A DNA stretch of 64,000 nucleotides, taken from NCBI GenBank assembly GCA_015698045.1, contig BLAL01000005.1:1329947-1393946 (forward strand), written 5' to 3'. Position 1 is the first letter of the stretch. Every line of letters begins with the position of its first letter. The position numbers were made by a program, and so were the translations under genes. Shown here in pieces: positions 22,516 through 35,186 of the stretch. The stretch is from Rhizophagus clarus. Its lineage: Eukaryota; Glomeromycota; Glomeromycetes; Glomerales; Glomeraceae. Below the pieces are notes generated by a model. That model was not told where the DNA came from, ran no database searches, and was given only the letters and a program-made list of their open reading frames with translations.

Positions 22516-25500
22516 AGACAATTTACATTTTTCAAATTAAATATTGAAATTAACTTATCAATAAAATGTTACAATTAACTGAATGTATGATTTTCTCTAT
22601 CAAGGAAATTAACTGTTTTTTAAAATAACGAAATGTATTTATTTATAATTCATAATAATGATATTGACTATTTAGCGATATTATGAAAACTTTCGTTATG
22701 AAAAAACTTTCAATAAATTTGTCTATGCTCACAAAATGATCGTTAAAACTCATATATCATATTATATATGATAGACAAATAATTGAACATAAAACTTGAA
22801 ATACTGTAGAACTTATCAACTTATCATAATAATGTATAGTGCCATTTGTGCATCTTCCATAGTATAATAATTAACCATCTTAAAGTAGAGAGAGAAAATT
22901 TCCACTGTAATTCATATAAAATTGATAATGTTATACACTGTCACGTTTTGGATACATAATCACGTGTAACTTTAAAACATGTGATCTTTTGATGTTGCGG
23001 TTAATCTAAATTCAATGTCGTGAACCTTTGAATTTGATTGTTTCAAATATATACTTATTCAATAATCATATATTAATATAAAATAAGCCAAATTACTGTA
23101 TATGTGAAATTTTGTTTTTATTAGTTAATATAATCAGTAATAGGTATGATTACGCTTTTATTGTTACAACGAAAAAGTTTGAGGAAAGTGGAAGTTATTA
23201 ATTAGAGAAACATAATTTTCTTTATTATGCAGCCAAATAGGATCATTTTATTTTAAATAATTATCATTTCTTAAATATCTTAATATTTTTGACGCATTAC
23301 ATCATTAGAATAAATATCACACATATCAATTTATAGGCAAAATATCTACTGTTTATTACGTTAACAAATAAGCTTAAGGTTTATTTATTTAAGTATGATC
23401 TTGGCCGTCTGCATAATAACACAGTTATTGATTAACCAACTGCTTCGCAATTCGGTGATACTTAAGGGTAGAGTAACTCGTATAATCATTTTTTTTTAAT
23501 TACTGTGGCTAATTATTATCACATGTAAAATGATCGACATATACAAAAATTTTATTCAGAGCGAAAAAATAATGAGTTTTAGTTATGGTTACTTAGAACA
23601 AACTAGAAAATTGGCAGTTTTCTTCAACTTCATACGAACATAAAAGCATTTTGATAAAATAAAACGAACTTTACTTTTTATACAATGTATATTATTGGCT
23701 TACACAAAAAATATAAAAAAGGTTTGGCACATATTGACATTTTTTTATTGCTTTGAAATTGATATGTCATCACGTGATTATTAAAATTAATTATAGTGTG
23801 TACTCTAGCCTTAAACTCCCCTAATAACTATCACTTATTATCGATTATAATTGCACCATTAAAGATTAGTTTTTTTATGTAGAATGGTTTGGATTAAAAA
23901 GGGAAGATTAAAATATGGATCAGAAAATTCGATGTTAAATTGGGTAGAAGGAAATCGATTTAAAACTAATTTTATGTTAATGTTTACGGGCTCAAACTGA
24001 AATCTGCCTAGATCTTTTTTTACCAAAAAAAAACTGATATTATTTCGAGAGAGTAATAATAAATTGAAAAATTTTCATCAATCTTTTTTTTTTCCTTTTT
24101 AGTTTAGTTTTTCATTTTTTTTTTTTTTCTTTCTTTCTTAGGTTCTTCACTTGGCTTTGTAACAAATTGGATCAGGCTGCAGATTTCTGGTATTTAATTA
24201 TGATTTTTCTTTCAGTCATCCTTTTTTTCTTGTTAATTACTAATACTAATAAATTATTTTGAATTTTTTTTACTTTTATTCTTTTTTTTTTTTTTTTTTA
24301 TGTTCGATCAAAGATCTACAGATACTATCGAATACCTGGTACCTACCTGCACAAGAGTGCTGCTGTGACAAATCATAAAGTATGATTTTTTTTCTTTCGG
24401 TTGCTTTTTTTTTAAAAAAACAGCGATGATATCTTCTAGGTTCAGCTCAGATCAGCATATGATACAGAAGCAACCTGCGAGGACGTGTACTGTGACGAAT
24501 AGTTCTTCACTAAAATACATCAATGACAAGGTTAACTAATTAAGTTAAAAAAACAATTATATTAAAGACCATAGTGAAGTAATTTTATCTCAATATAATT
24601 GTTTATAAAACTTCCACTCACGATCAGTAGATTACCCGATTTAGGAGTTTCTGATTTCCAATTTCCTTTATTGGAACTTCACGTGACAATAATAGTTGCG
24701 CCTCTTCCTCAGGAAATTATAAATATCACAAAATTTGCCCAATTTAAATTACCTTTTTTTTACTTTCTTTATTGAACGTAAATAATAATATAGTCACCTG
24801 ATCAGAATCGTTTTTACGTAGCGATGACAAAGCTAAACAATAAAGCCACTAAATTAATAGTGGCATCATATTGTAAAATAATATTTTTAAAAAGCAAATT
24901 TGTGGTAAATATGAGAGAGGACTTTGGTATTTACTTTAAGGGACATTAATAAAAACGTTACTAGCATTCCTTTTTTGTCTTATTTCATAGAAACATTTTC
25001 TTTGGAGTGTTTCTTTTATTTTGTAGGAATAGATTTTTTTGTTTCTGAAGTATAAGAGTGGGGAATATCAAAAATTATCAAAGGAATGATCTAAACTTTT
25101 TTTTATTAAAGATCATTTTTATTTAATTATAAAAAAAAGACTATTACAAATCTAAGGGATATCTGGTTAATTTGGTGTACATTAAATTGTCCATCAAATG
25201 TTCTGTTTCAGTTTTGATTAAAAAGAAATGCATTGTCCCATATAATATAAAAAAAAATGTATTTCATTCTTTTAGCAAATTAAAAATAATGTGATTCTTT
25301 CAATATTTCTATTGTGATATCTGAGACAATAATATAATAATTCGTGGTAATAACAATCTGAGGCGAAATTTCGAAATTTTCTAAATCTTTTTGATGAAAG
25401 TAGGAATCATAATTGAGTTTTACGGTTATGTATATCATTAATTCAAGCAAAATTTATAACGATGGGCAGAATTAGAGATGAAAATCATAACTACCTTTGA

Positions 25501-27760
25501 TCTAATAATTCGGCAGATTACTATAAATGTGAAACCAAAAAAAAATTTTTTGAACCAGAAAAAAATACAATACCATATTTGTAACCTATCAGATACCTGC
25601 CACAAATTCAGCGACTACCTGCTGTAAAAGTAGCAGATACCTGCTGCAATAGCGGCGGACTTTTGTTGAACGGTTTGCCATGGACAATGAGTCCATTTTA
25701 TGTTTACCTCTAATATGGGAATAGTAGCAATATCTTCGACGAAAAAAAACTTCGCGAATAAGTAGGTTATCCAAATTTTCTTATTAGGCGCAGCAGATTC
25801 GCGTACAGTATAATGTCATGGGAAACAGCGAATTAAACGTATTGTGGATCCATATTTATAACGAGAATTGGCTCATATATGGTTTCATTCAGTTAAGTGA
25901 AGCTAATTTTGGTTTAAATAAAGACCAACTTCATTAAAGAACAATAGATAATCTAAAGATTTTATATTACTACATAAAATTAACCCAAAACGTATTCGGT
26001 CAATACTACTATATTTCAGCGGCAGTTGACAGAATCACGCTATTGCTATGTGATTAGCTTGATACATATTTGTGGCGAAGTAAAGCATATGGTCAATATG
26101 ATGACCGTCAATTGGTTTATTTTTGTGTCATACAACAAAGTCTCGTGTAATGTTCGCTGGTTTTTTTGTTCGTCCAAGTCGAAATTATAAATAATCGAAT
26201 TCCGGTATTTTTAGGAAGTGATAGGAAATTTATAGACGAATGGAAAAATTGTGACGTCCTAGTCAAATTTGACCCTGCACATATCACAAAGTAATGCAAT
26301 AATATTATTATACACAGTTATTATAATTATCCTGCTTTGTATCAAAATTTTTTTATACTGTTTTTGTGATGTTCCTTTCACCGAATAAAAATTCATAATT
26401 TTTATTTCATGAAACTACAAGAATATCTATGTTTACTATATATTGTGCTCTTTGGGCAGTCTCCGGTTAAATAACTAGAATGCATAAATTGTTGCAAAAT
26501 CTAATGATAATATACATTTTCTTTAATCATTAAATTCGAAATAATTTTGCTCACTACTGTATGTTTTCGTCTCTGTGGTACGACAGGAGTAACGAAAAAA
26601 GTAATTGTGATATTAGACTGTTGTATGCTTATCTTTAACAACAGTTGATACGACATTTTTCTTTGCTCCACGTAGAAAATATGATTTTCGTCATTCACTT
26701 CACACGAATCCAAATACCCAGAAATCAAAAAATACATCAATATACCTGTCTTCTATGTACTCTCAATTAGTTCACTTGAACATCACCTACCTAACGTTTC
26801 GTTCCTTGAACTGAAGATAATTTGTGGAAGAACTCTCGCAATCAAATATTGGAAATATTTCGACGTCGTTATCCAGCATTTCCAATATGATATTGATTTG
26901 GCTATTTTCTTAGGATTGCATTGTTCCTGATCTTCGTTTTGTATCTCTGTTTTTAGTCTTTTTCTGAATCAAAAACTAATTGCGAATTAAGTGTTTCTTC
27001 GTCAATGATGTATGGTCGTCAAATAGCAGAACCTGTAGAATACCAGATCACAGACTAATGATCTTAATCGGGATTGCGAGATATGATGAAACAAATTCCG
27101 AAATATCTTTGTTTAAAAGGATCTTGATAATATGAACATGTTCTGCGAGATCGTAGTAAGTTAAAAAAGTAAAAAAAATTAATTATGGTTATTTATAGTT
27201 AAGTTATAGTTTACAAATGCTCAGATTAAGTTAACCTTTCCCAAGAAATCTCGTGAATACTATTTTTTTGTGATGAGAAGATTTTATCATTGGGACGGCA
27301 ATACTTCCGAGACACGAACTTATTCACTTTGTAACTACTATTGATCGGTGACACAGATGTAAGAATTAGAAAGTTTGCGATATTTATTATAAAATAAAGA
27401 TCAAGAAAGTTGCTTTACATAATTCTGAGTTTTGATCGCAAGTAAACTTATCACAGTTGTAGGTATACATAATAGTCCAATTGTTTGTTTCCTTGGCTCG
27501 GTTTATGCTTATTGTTTTTCCAAACAGTTATAGCGAATTAATTGCCTACAGTAGGCCATCATCTATAACAGATTAATGTTCTCAACCAGGACCAAATAAA
27601 TGACTAGTGTGTTACAACTACCACTACCATTGCGCAAGGATCATGTTCCATTTGAAACCATATGTTTCGAAAAATTTTTTCGGATACGGAATCAACAACT
27701 ATCTGTACAAAAAATTTCCGAGAAAGATAATCTTAGGTAAAAAATCGCCCCAATAATGTA
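22516..27760. other. Long non-genic region with degenerate short repeats
   Basis: No gene is supported. Polypyrimidine-AG blocks resembling 3' splice sites occur at 24085-24145. Three near copies of AGATACCTGCxxCAA lie at 25590-25665. CACGTG palindromes occur at 22965, 23772 and 24681. From about 24.3 kb the base composition is less AT-rich than in the flanks, as expected for decayed transposon or gene sequence, but no family is recognised. Confidence 0.4.
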
Positions 27761-28903
27761 GATCACGTGGTTGCATTGTTATTGGATGTCCACACATCGT
27801 GTAACCTTAGAACAAATTTCTCGGAATTGCGTCGAACGGACTAGATTTAGTAGATTAAATTAGGAACTGAAAAAGAAAAACGGATTGAATTTAATGTGTT
27901 AAGCTAAATTATGTTTCTATATTAAAATATGCAATCAATAATTTATTTAATAAATCGCTGACAAAAGTAACAACTAATACATAAAACATTGTGAATACAT
28001 ACTGTTGTTATATGATTTTTCCCACGCCGGGTCTCACGTTGCGTCTACATTGTCTACCAATAGTCTAGCGAAGAAAGTTATGAAGTTCACGATCAGAGTC
28101 ACATGACTTTGAGAATAGGAATAGACTGCGGAGAAGAAAATAAATGGAAAACAGGTAAGAAGAAATTTTCTCCTGTGATAGAAATGGAATTTGCTTCACG
28201 GTCGACTGCGGTGGGAAACACAGTCGATATTATTGTTATTTTCTCCTGATAATCGTTCCTATAAGTCGTTTATCAATATGCTTTGTCAATATTCTTTAAG
28301 TGCCAACTGATTTTTGTCAGAAGATGGGTAAGGTGGTGCATTTCATCCTCTGTCAAAATTTTAGCATTTTCTGCTTGAGGACCATATATTGAGGCATGAT
28401 ACATCAACTTCGTTAAATATCTCATTATGAGATTTCGGCACTACATGCTTCCATTTCCTAAGGTCTTTGCTTAGATTAAGGTGACCGTATTTTAGCAGCA
28501 ATTCCTTAGGAATCTCATATACTAATATTACGTATAAATTCGGTTGAGATAACGTTTGCCCCACTAGACTACCCACCTAAATTTAATTGAAACAGACCTA
28601 CAATGTTCTGGTTTCCATGGTACATGCTCACATCAATACTATATTCGATAATGACTCGGTTATTGTCGTGAAAGTAATAGGTATGATTGTCATAAGACCG
28701 TTAAACTCCCGGGCATATTTTTACTGTATCCTGTATATATCATCTCATTGTGCGCAGATAATTTGGCAAGATGTTCTTTCTCATTTGCTGATTTCCAGAA
28801 CGCCTGAAGGGTATTCCCTTTGGGAATCGTAAGTGGTTATGAATTTGCGGCTTAATTATAGATCACGTGCTTGCATTGTTATTGGATGTCTACGCATCGT
28901 GTC
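27761..28903. repeat. Direct repeat pair ~1.1 kb apart
   Basis: GATCACGTGGTTGCATTGTT then ATTGGATGTC at 27761-27806 is repeated with about four mismatches at 28861-28903, in the same orientation. Between them lies unrecognised sequence with an open minus-strand stretch (28361-28576). They could be ends of an inserted element or a duplicated E-box-containing control site. Confidence 0.55.
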
Positions 28904-29217
28904 ACAGTCAAGCTACAAGTCTGATTTCTGTGGTTAAATAGGTATGTTCTTTTTTTGTTAACGGATTAGGCTAATGATTATAACAAATATCTCTGGTAAC
29001 GTACAAAAATAACCCCATGCCATATCCAAGCATTTTGGCAATTAACAGAAGAACTTGATGACTGTAACAACTTTCGGGGAAAAATAAGACTACAATAATA
29101 GTAATGATAAAACCTATACCAGTATATACGCTGGACTGAATTATGTAACAATCGTCATTACGCTTTAGCGCCTTTCAGGGAAATACTTGGAGGGAACTAA
29201 TTTGCCAAGAAATTTTG

Positions 29218-29404
29218 CCAAGAGATTTTATGAACCCTTGCTGATCAACAACGAAAAAGATTCATGAAGTATATCTACTAGATTCCCATCCATTTCCTTA
29301 GGAGGGGCTTTAGCTTTCCATTCATGAGCTAATTTTTTTACTCGTTCTTCCCGTATACATTTTTCTATTAATCGTTTACTTGAATGTTGCATTTTCAGTA
29401 GTTT
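29218..29404 (-). pseudogene. Unrecognised coding relic
   Basis: About 60 codons are open on the minus strand, with protein-like composition (SKRLIEKCIREERVKKLAHE then WKAKAPPKEMDGNLVDILHE), ended by a TAA and followed by more hydrophobic coding-like sequence. An AG directly upstream could be a splice acceptor. It does not match a family I know. It may be a remnant of a transposon-encoded or lineage-specific protein. Confidence 0.35.
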
Positions 29405-29419
29405 CAGTGAAACTAGCTA

Positions 29420-31100
29420 TTCTGAAGGAACTCTAAAGAGAAGCTAGTGATATAGAAACAAATAATATTACTTGTCCCATGTTTTCGATAACTGATTCGA
29501 AGAAATTTTTTAGTTGATAGAAACTCCAAAGAGAAGCGGTTGAGATTGCCCAGTCCAACAAGAAAACCTCGAATCATCCAATGCAATCAAAGACTAGATA
29601 TCCCTCTGTTTCGATTACCAAATGTCTGCCCTTAGTATATATGCGATCCAAATATTATATGTCCACATTTCTAGCACGCATGTCTATGTTTTCGACTATT
29701 AAATAAATTATCTGACTGACGCTCATATCATTGGTACTTTATTATTGCATTGATCTTGTCGAATTACTGTTCGCTACTGTTTTTTCTTTCGATCACCCAA
29801 ATATTTCTCTCGGTACTAAGAACTACTAAAGTGTATCTGCAGTTGGAAAAACGTGTCTATCGTTTTGCTACAACGAACTGTATATCCTCCGTGTATCTTG
29901 CAGTGCAGCCAAGCCGGTTGATATTATGTGATTAATGTGTGGGCTCGCCCCTCCATAATTTTCTTCGTTCCTGAAAAAATCATGGAGATTTTTTTAGTAT
30001 GCGTCTTGTTATTATTGATCTACAGTAATAGATTTGTAGATGAAAATACCTATAAATGTAAGGTATATCACCGGAAATATGAATCGACTTACATACGATA
30101 TGTATACGAGAAAAAATCCTCTGAATTTTCGAACGAAGTGAGGAAATTTATACAGTCGTAATGGTCCTAATAAAAAAAATAAACGGGTTAGACAATGTTG
30201 TTTCAACACCGTTGGAAACCAATATATATCTGCGTTGTCTTAAAACTTTCTCATTCGACTTTGATTTTACATCTCATGAGAAATATCATAGCGGAGTGAG
30301 ACTACGGAGTGATTTATATGATTCAACATGACCTCTAAGAACGTTTTCATTCTTCTTACCATCTTTGTGTACAAATTCCGCTACGTGTGAATAACTGATG
30401 AATTCTCATAGAAATATTATACTTTGGATAAGTTTTGCCCTCGCTAATAGATTCCTAGTTCATCTGCAAACACAAATATGTGAAATAAGTTTCTTTCATG
30501 CTTCGTTACAAATATTTTTATGGAACAATAAAACAAATAGCCTACTTGTGCGACATGTATTGCCGTTTGAGCATACACTCAATAATCCTAGTCTTATGAG
30601 TGCTTTAAGTGTTCAGTGCTGTACCACATAGGGTTCCAATATAGTCGTTGAAATCCCATTTAATATTGCATCTTCACATTATTGTATCGCAAAAATTTCT
30701 CTGTGATTTCCACATTTATTGCACATGGTATACTCTTTTCAATCTTGTATCGTATAATATGGAAGACTGGGTCCTTTTCGTTTTGTAAACTCGCCTCCAT
30801 GGTGGAAAGACAATAATACAGATGCTATAGACTTCGTGAAGTGAAACGAAATCTCAAAATTCTAGTACCATCGAATGATCGAAACCGGAATTTCACGTTA
30901 TTGGATAGAGTTGTAATACAACGTGCTAAATCACAAATATGGACATGTCCTCATGCTATGTAGTTAACCTTTTCTAAAATAGGGGCACGCGGTTGAGTTC
31001 CAAATAAGTAATTAAAATTTTTTTTCATCATTTTTTTTGCTTTCTTTCTTTCTAAAATTTTTTTTATATTAAAAATGCAAAAATGCATATTCAATTTTTA
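29420..31100. other. Non-genic stretch
   Basis: Only short chance reading frames are seen, none with recognisable motifs. The end (31015-31130) is AT-rich upstream of the BTB relic. Confidence 0.35.
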
Positions 31101-31129
31101 CAAAATTAAATAAAAATTATATTGAATTA

Positions 31130-31930
31130 ATAGATGAAGTAGAATATCCTTCGTGCTCATTTGAATATTTTATGTTATCGTTCTTCTTATTTACGAACTT
31201 CGGCCTCTGATAAAAGATAATGGGTTAACTCATATTAAATTACCAAACGTAACACCAGAAACATTTAAAGTAAGTCTGTGTACGATAAATTAATATGACC
31301 TTTATATATTCAAATTCGAAATTGAATTTTTGTTTAGATATATCTATGGTGGTATTCTTTCATTATATGAAAATAATTCAGAAATTATTAAAATTTTATC
31401 GGCTGCAGATAAACTTCAAGAACTAGCTGAAAAATATTTTCTTGAAATGGATCTGATTAGATGGAACAAAATTTTGTACTTATTCGTAGTACGAGCATTC
31501 AATCTAATTCCTTATTAGAACAACGAATTTTTACGAAAAACTCTGAAAAATATTCAAATCACTTGATTTCACTTCAATTCCCGAAGATTCTTTGGTTCGA
31601 CATTAAAAAGTTGATAGTAATTGATGTTTGAGAACATGTATTAAAATGGAGTCTCGCACAAAAATCCACACCCTAATAATCGGTCGGGTAATGATTTCGA
31701 AACAATGAGAAATACTCTACAACCTTGTTTACCATTAATTAGATTTTTTAGTTATCATACGAAGAATTCTTACAAAGAGTTAGTCCTTATAAGAAACTCT
31801 TAGAAAAAAAGCACTATGATAATATACAAAATTCTTGTTTGAATCCTAGTAGCGGTGAAACAGATAGAATTCCCGGTCCTAGAAAAATTAAAATTGACAA
31901 TTATGTGATGACAAACCTCGTACTGCTACA
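31130..31930 (+). pseudogene. BTB/BACK-domain protein pseudogene
   Basis: BTB motifs appear in order but in shifted frames: FRAHLNILCYRSSYLRTSAS (31145-31205), then DNGLTHIKLPNVTPETFK and a GTAAGT donor at 31270. After an intron-sized gap (to about 31336) come RYIYGGILSLYENNSEIIKI and AADKLQELAEKYFLE. Further on, shifted pieces match the BACK-type part: LAQK and FETMRNTLQPCLPLIRFFSY near 31655-31765, with DRIPGPRKIKID near 31865. Intact relatives (as I recall, BTB-TLDc proteins expanded in Rhizophagus) act as Cullin3 adaptor-like proteins. This copy has at least four breaks and no TLDc domain. Confidence 0.82.
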
Positions 31931-32500
31931 TTTATTAAAATAAAGGAAAAAGAAGATATTATAATCCGATAACATGGAGTACTACTTATTTGTTTAAGGA
32001 TCAGAAGAAAGTTTTATATTCTCATTTAAAAGTATAGCGTTAAAAATGCAACTCTTAGTAGAATAGTTAATACAGTATATGCGTGATCTATTTTTCGGAA
32101 AGATAAGATAAATGTAATAAGCATTTACGAAAAATATATGTACAGTATATACATGTATATAAGAAATCCGAAGAACAATTTTCAATGGAAGACTACGAAA
32201 TATATCAAATCACAAAGGAATAATTATTATAAACAAAAAAAGAAAATTTGTATACGTTAGGACAAATAAAACTTTGTGAAATATTCGTTATCTAATTTTT
32301 TTAAAGAATTAAATTTTGATCTTTTAATTGTTTGAAACATTATTCTATTTATCATTATCGTTCTTCCTCTCTCTCTTTCATAATTTCCTTCCCCTCTCTC
32401 ATTTCGTTCTTCCTTTTACCTCTCTCACATTTTTCCCTTCCCCTTTCTTTCGTTTAATAATCATTTTTTCCTAATAATCATTACGTACTTTTTTAGACAG
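31931..32500. other. Non-genic stretch with CT-rich tract
   Basis: No gene. A pyrimidine-rich microsatellite-like tract (CTCTCTCTTTC, CCCTCTCTC, CCTTTCTTTC) occupies 32365-32450. Confidence 0.45.
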
Positions 32501-33300
32501 CTGTGTGACATTCATTTTTTAGATTTCAGGAATTTTCTTTTTTTTAGGTTTCCAGTTTGAAATGGGGTTAGTGTTTGTTTTTGTTTTATTATTTTTTTTA
32601 TCTTCATTGCTAACTACAGTATTGTCTTTTCTATGTTTTCAGTACTTCTTTAGGTTTCGGTGGATCTCTTGTGGGGATTGAAGTATATTTTATTGTTTTT
32701 TTGTTTTCTTTCAATGAAACGTTTTCTGACGTTTTGGTCCTTCCTTTTTTAGGCAACCGAATCATTAGACGCGTGGATTTTGGTGAGTATCAAAATTTTC
32801 TTTGATTTACAAAACGTTTACTAACGGTTAATTCTTCTTTTTTATAGGCATCGGACGCGTAGAATTTTGGAAGGGAAATATATTTCTTTTTAGTGAAACG
32901 TTTTTATTAACGTTTCGATTTTATTTTATTTTTTTTCTTTTTAGGTGGCTGGGTCTTTGGATGCTTAGAAATTACCGGTGTGCCGTGTATTTCCACTATT
33001 CAGGAACGGTTAAATCATTCAAAAGTAGGTTAGATTGCCGTACACAAAGAATGACATCTTAGCAGGGTTTATTACTTTTTTATCTACTTTTTCATTGAGA
33101 TTAGTATCGGTAGGAGCTTCTGAAATAATTTTTTTTTTAATTTATTTCTTTCAACGAAATAATTCCAACGTTTATTTTTTTTTTTTTTTTTTTTTTGTAA
33201 ACAGCGTTCCTTGAATGTTTCAGTAAGAAAAGAAATTTTTTTTGTTTAACGAACACTACTAATTGTTCGTTTTATTTCTTTTCTAGTCTCTGGACCGTCT
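32500..33300 (+). repeat. Array of intron-like hairpin units around short GCATCGGACGCG-type blocks
   Basis: Repeated units end in a polypyrimidine tract plus AG (32759, 32848 and 32945, for example), each preceded by a CTAAC/CTGAC/TTAAC branch-point-like element lying inside a hairpin (GAAACG-N-CGTTTC at 32897-32920; AAACG-N-ACGTTTT near 32718). The blocks after AG are similar to each other: GCAACCGAATCATTAGACGC, GCATCGGACGCGTAGAATTT and GTGGCTGGGTCTTTGGATGC. GTGAGTAT follows the first. They look like 22-33-nt microexons between introns of about 60-100 nt. No continuous protein can be read, so coding status is open. Confidence 0.45.
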
Positions 33301-33309
33301 ATATTATGT

Positions 33310-33890
33310 AAACGCAATTATAATTGGATTGTCTTAAATTAAATAAGGCTACTTGGAGCTTTATTAAGTGATTCAATTGCCAAATAATAACGAAGTCCAT
33401 ATGTTGCAGTTCAATAAATATTTGGGTAAAATTGTGAGAATTTGGTAAGAAAAAAAACTTTTTTTTTTTTCATTCAACGAATATTACTGATGTTATTTTT
33501 CTTTTTTTATGCGTTTTTTTCCAAGTCTCTCTAATTTTCTCTTTTCCTACCTTTCTGTTCCTGGAATATTTTTTTTTTTATTTTTTATTTGTAATTTGGT
33601 TCTTTAACAAAGTTGTGATTTAATATAATAATTTACAATATTAAACGTATTATGATGACAAAAATTTATTGAAAAATAAAAATAAAACAAAACGTAATTT
33701 TGAAAGCAAAATTTTCCTATTGGTCTGTGAATCATTTATATTAAAAAAAAAAAAAAATTTCGCTCCGGACTTCACAACGGTTACCGTTTCCCTAGTACCT
33801 TATATTTCAACTTCGACTTTGAAGAATGAATTTAAAATAGGATTTTCAAAACTAAAAAAGTTGGCTTAAATATGAATAATAGTATCATTT
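33310..33890. other. Spacer before the helical-protein gene pair
   Basis: AT-rich sequence with T-runs. A 66-codon plus-strand frame at 33669-33869 is Lys/Phe-rich and has no support as a gene. Confidence 0.4.
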
Positions 33891-33893
33891 GAA

Positions 33894-34964
33894 CTAATTA
33901 AGAATCGATCGGTTATTACGATTGGTTTGATTTAAATTTCTTAGATCATCATTCACTTCATTAAGTATAAAACGAGAGTAAGCTTCGCATTCCTTAATTG
34001 TTTTATTCCAACTAGGTTTAAGCTCTTCCTTAATTAGTTTGCTAGGAAGAGCATTACGATCACTGGAAATTTTAAATTCCTCAATAAGGTTTTCTAATTG
34101 ATCAATTTTTTTTCCCCAAAAAATTTCAAGTTCTTTTAAAATTGGTCTCATCAAGGAAACGTTATCGTGTAAATTGGCTGATTCTTCTAACCATTGTTCT
34201 TTTCTACTGTCCAAAGTTTGCTTTAATATAGTAGCTTTTTTTTCTTTATCTGTACGATTTGATAATGATTTTGAACCAGCTGCAGCAGATACCAATGTTG
34301 TTGCTCCCGCAGTAATTCCGCTTCTTGATCGTGCTACTGTCTTGACGAATTCTGCTGCTGCTCCCATTGCTGTTGTGCCCGTTGCTGCTGCCATGCCTGC
34401 ATTAAGTGCAAAAGCTGCCGCTGGTAAAGCGATTAAAGCGCCTAGGCCAATAACTCCTATTGCCAATCCTTTGTAAAAAGCTTTATCCTGTTCAGTTTTC
34501 GCAAGTTCGTCAAATGTTTTAGGATCAACATTTTTTACATCATTTCTATCTGGTAATTTGTTATAAATCTTTGTAAGATCTTCTATAAGAACCCTAATTT
34601 TTAAGTTGGTATCTTTTGTAACAGTTTCATTTTTTCTAGCATCTCTTAAAAGTGAATTCAAATATCCTAATTTCTCTTCTTTGGAAACAGATTCATCATC
34701 ACAAGCCTCAAAGAAGCGAATCAAATTTTCACCAAAACTAATCAACATTTCACTATTTTTAGTTGTTTCAATAGCAATCAGGTGAAATTCTGCTCTTTTA
34801 TTTTTAATCGAATTAACGACATTTTCAAAAGTTTTGTTTTCATAATTCAAAGATTCACTACTAGCATCTTTGAAAGCCTGTATTAACTTTTTAATCCCGG
34901 AAGATAGATTATTTATAGCTGGGGGATATGGAAATTGGAGTGCTTCCTCTGACATTTCCACCAT
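33894..34964 (-). CDS. Alpha-helical protein with central hydrophobic hairpin (helical pore-former-like architecture)
   Basis: An intact intronless 356-aa ORF starting at ATG 34964, or at Met4. Residues 1-160 are predicted amphipathic helices. Residues 166-205 form a Gly/Ala-rich hydrophobic hairpin (GLAIGVIGLGALIALPAAAF then ALNAGM), with a second Ala-rich segment at 217-230. Residues 240-345 are charged helices containing LKELEIFWGKKIDQLENL (276-293) and a KECEAYSRFIL motif (323-334). There is no signal peptide. This order (long helices, buried hairpin, long helices) is that of HBL/Nhe/ClyA-type helical pore-forming proteins and of some fungal relatives; family membership is inferred from architecture only. 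It is divergent from the gene at 35187, which shares the FW motif. It could act in defence, symbiosis or self/non-self recognition. Alternatively it is a non-toxic membrane-shaping helical protein. Confidence 0.75.
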   Translation of the reverse strand: MVEMSEEALQFPYPPAINNLSSGIKKLIQAFKDASSESLNYENKTFENVVNSIKNKRAEFHLIAIETTKNSEMLISFGENLIRFFEACDDESVSKEEKLGYLNSLLRDARKNETVTKDTNLKIRVLIEDLTKIYNKLPDRNDVKNVDPKTFDELAKTEQDKAFYKGLAIGVIGLGALIALPAAAFALNAGMAAATGTTAMGAAAEFVKTVARSRSGITAGATTLVSAAAGSKSLSNRTDKEKKATILKQTLDSRKEQWLEESANLHDNVSLMRPILKELEIFWGKKIDQLENLIEEFKISSDRNALPSKLIKEELKPSWNKTIKECEAYSRFILNEVNDDLRNLNQTNRNNRSILN

Positions 34965-35186
34965 TTTCGTTTTTTAGGCTTTTCTTTTTGAAAATTTTAA
35001 TTTGACGTTCCTTTTGTAAGGACAAAGTTTATTTGCGATAAAGTTAGATAAGTTATCTATAAAATCTAAGCACTTAACATTACACTGTATCACCAGGTGA
35101 CGTAGTGGTTACTATTTGTATTGACTATGTACTTAACAGAATTCTCCAAGTAAATTGACGAATTTTCTCCAATTTCTTGGTTTAAA
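34965..35186. promoter_or_regulatory. Shared bidirectional promoter region (222 bp)
   Basis: The start codons of the two divergent helical-protein genes are separated only by this stretch, so it should carry both promoters and could enforce co-expression. No clear TATA box or named operator is identified. Confidence 0.6.

Noticed and set aside
27761-28903. LTR retrotransposon
   Set aside because: The direct repeats are only about 43 bp and no gag-pol domain lies between them.
34174-34476. 100-codon plus-strand ORF
   Set aside because: Antisense shadow of the helical-protein gene at 33894-34964.
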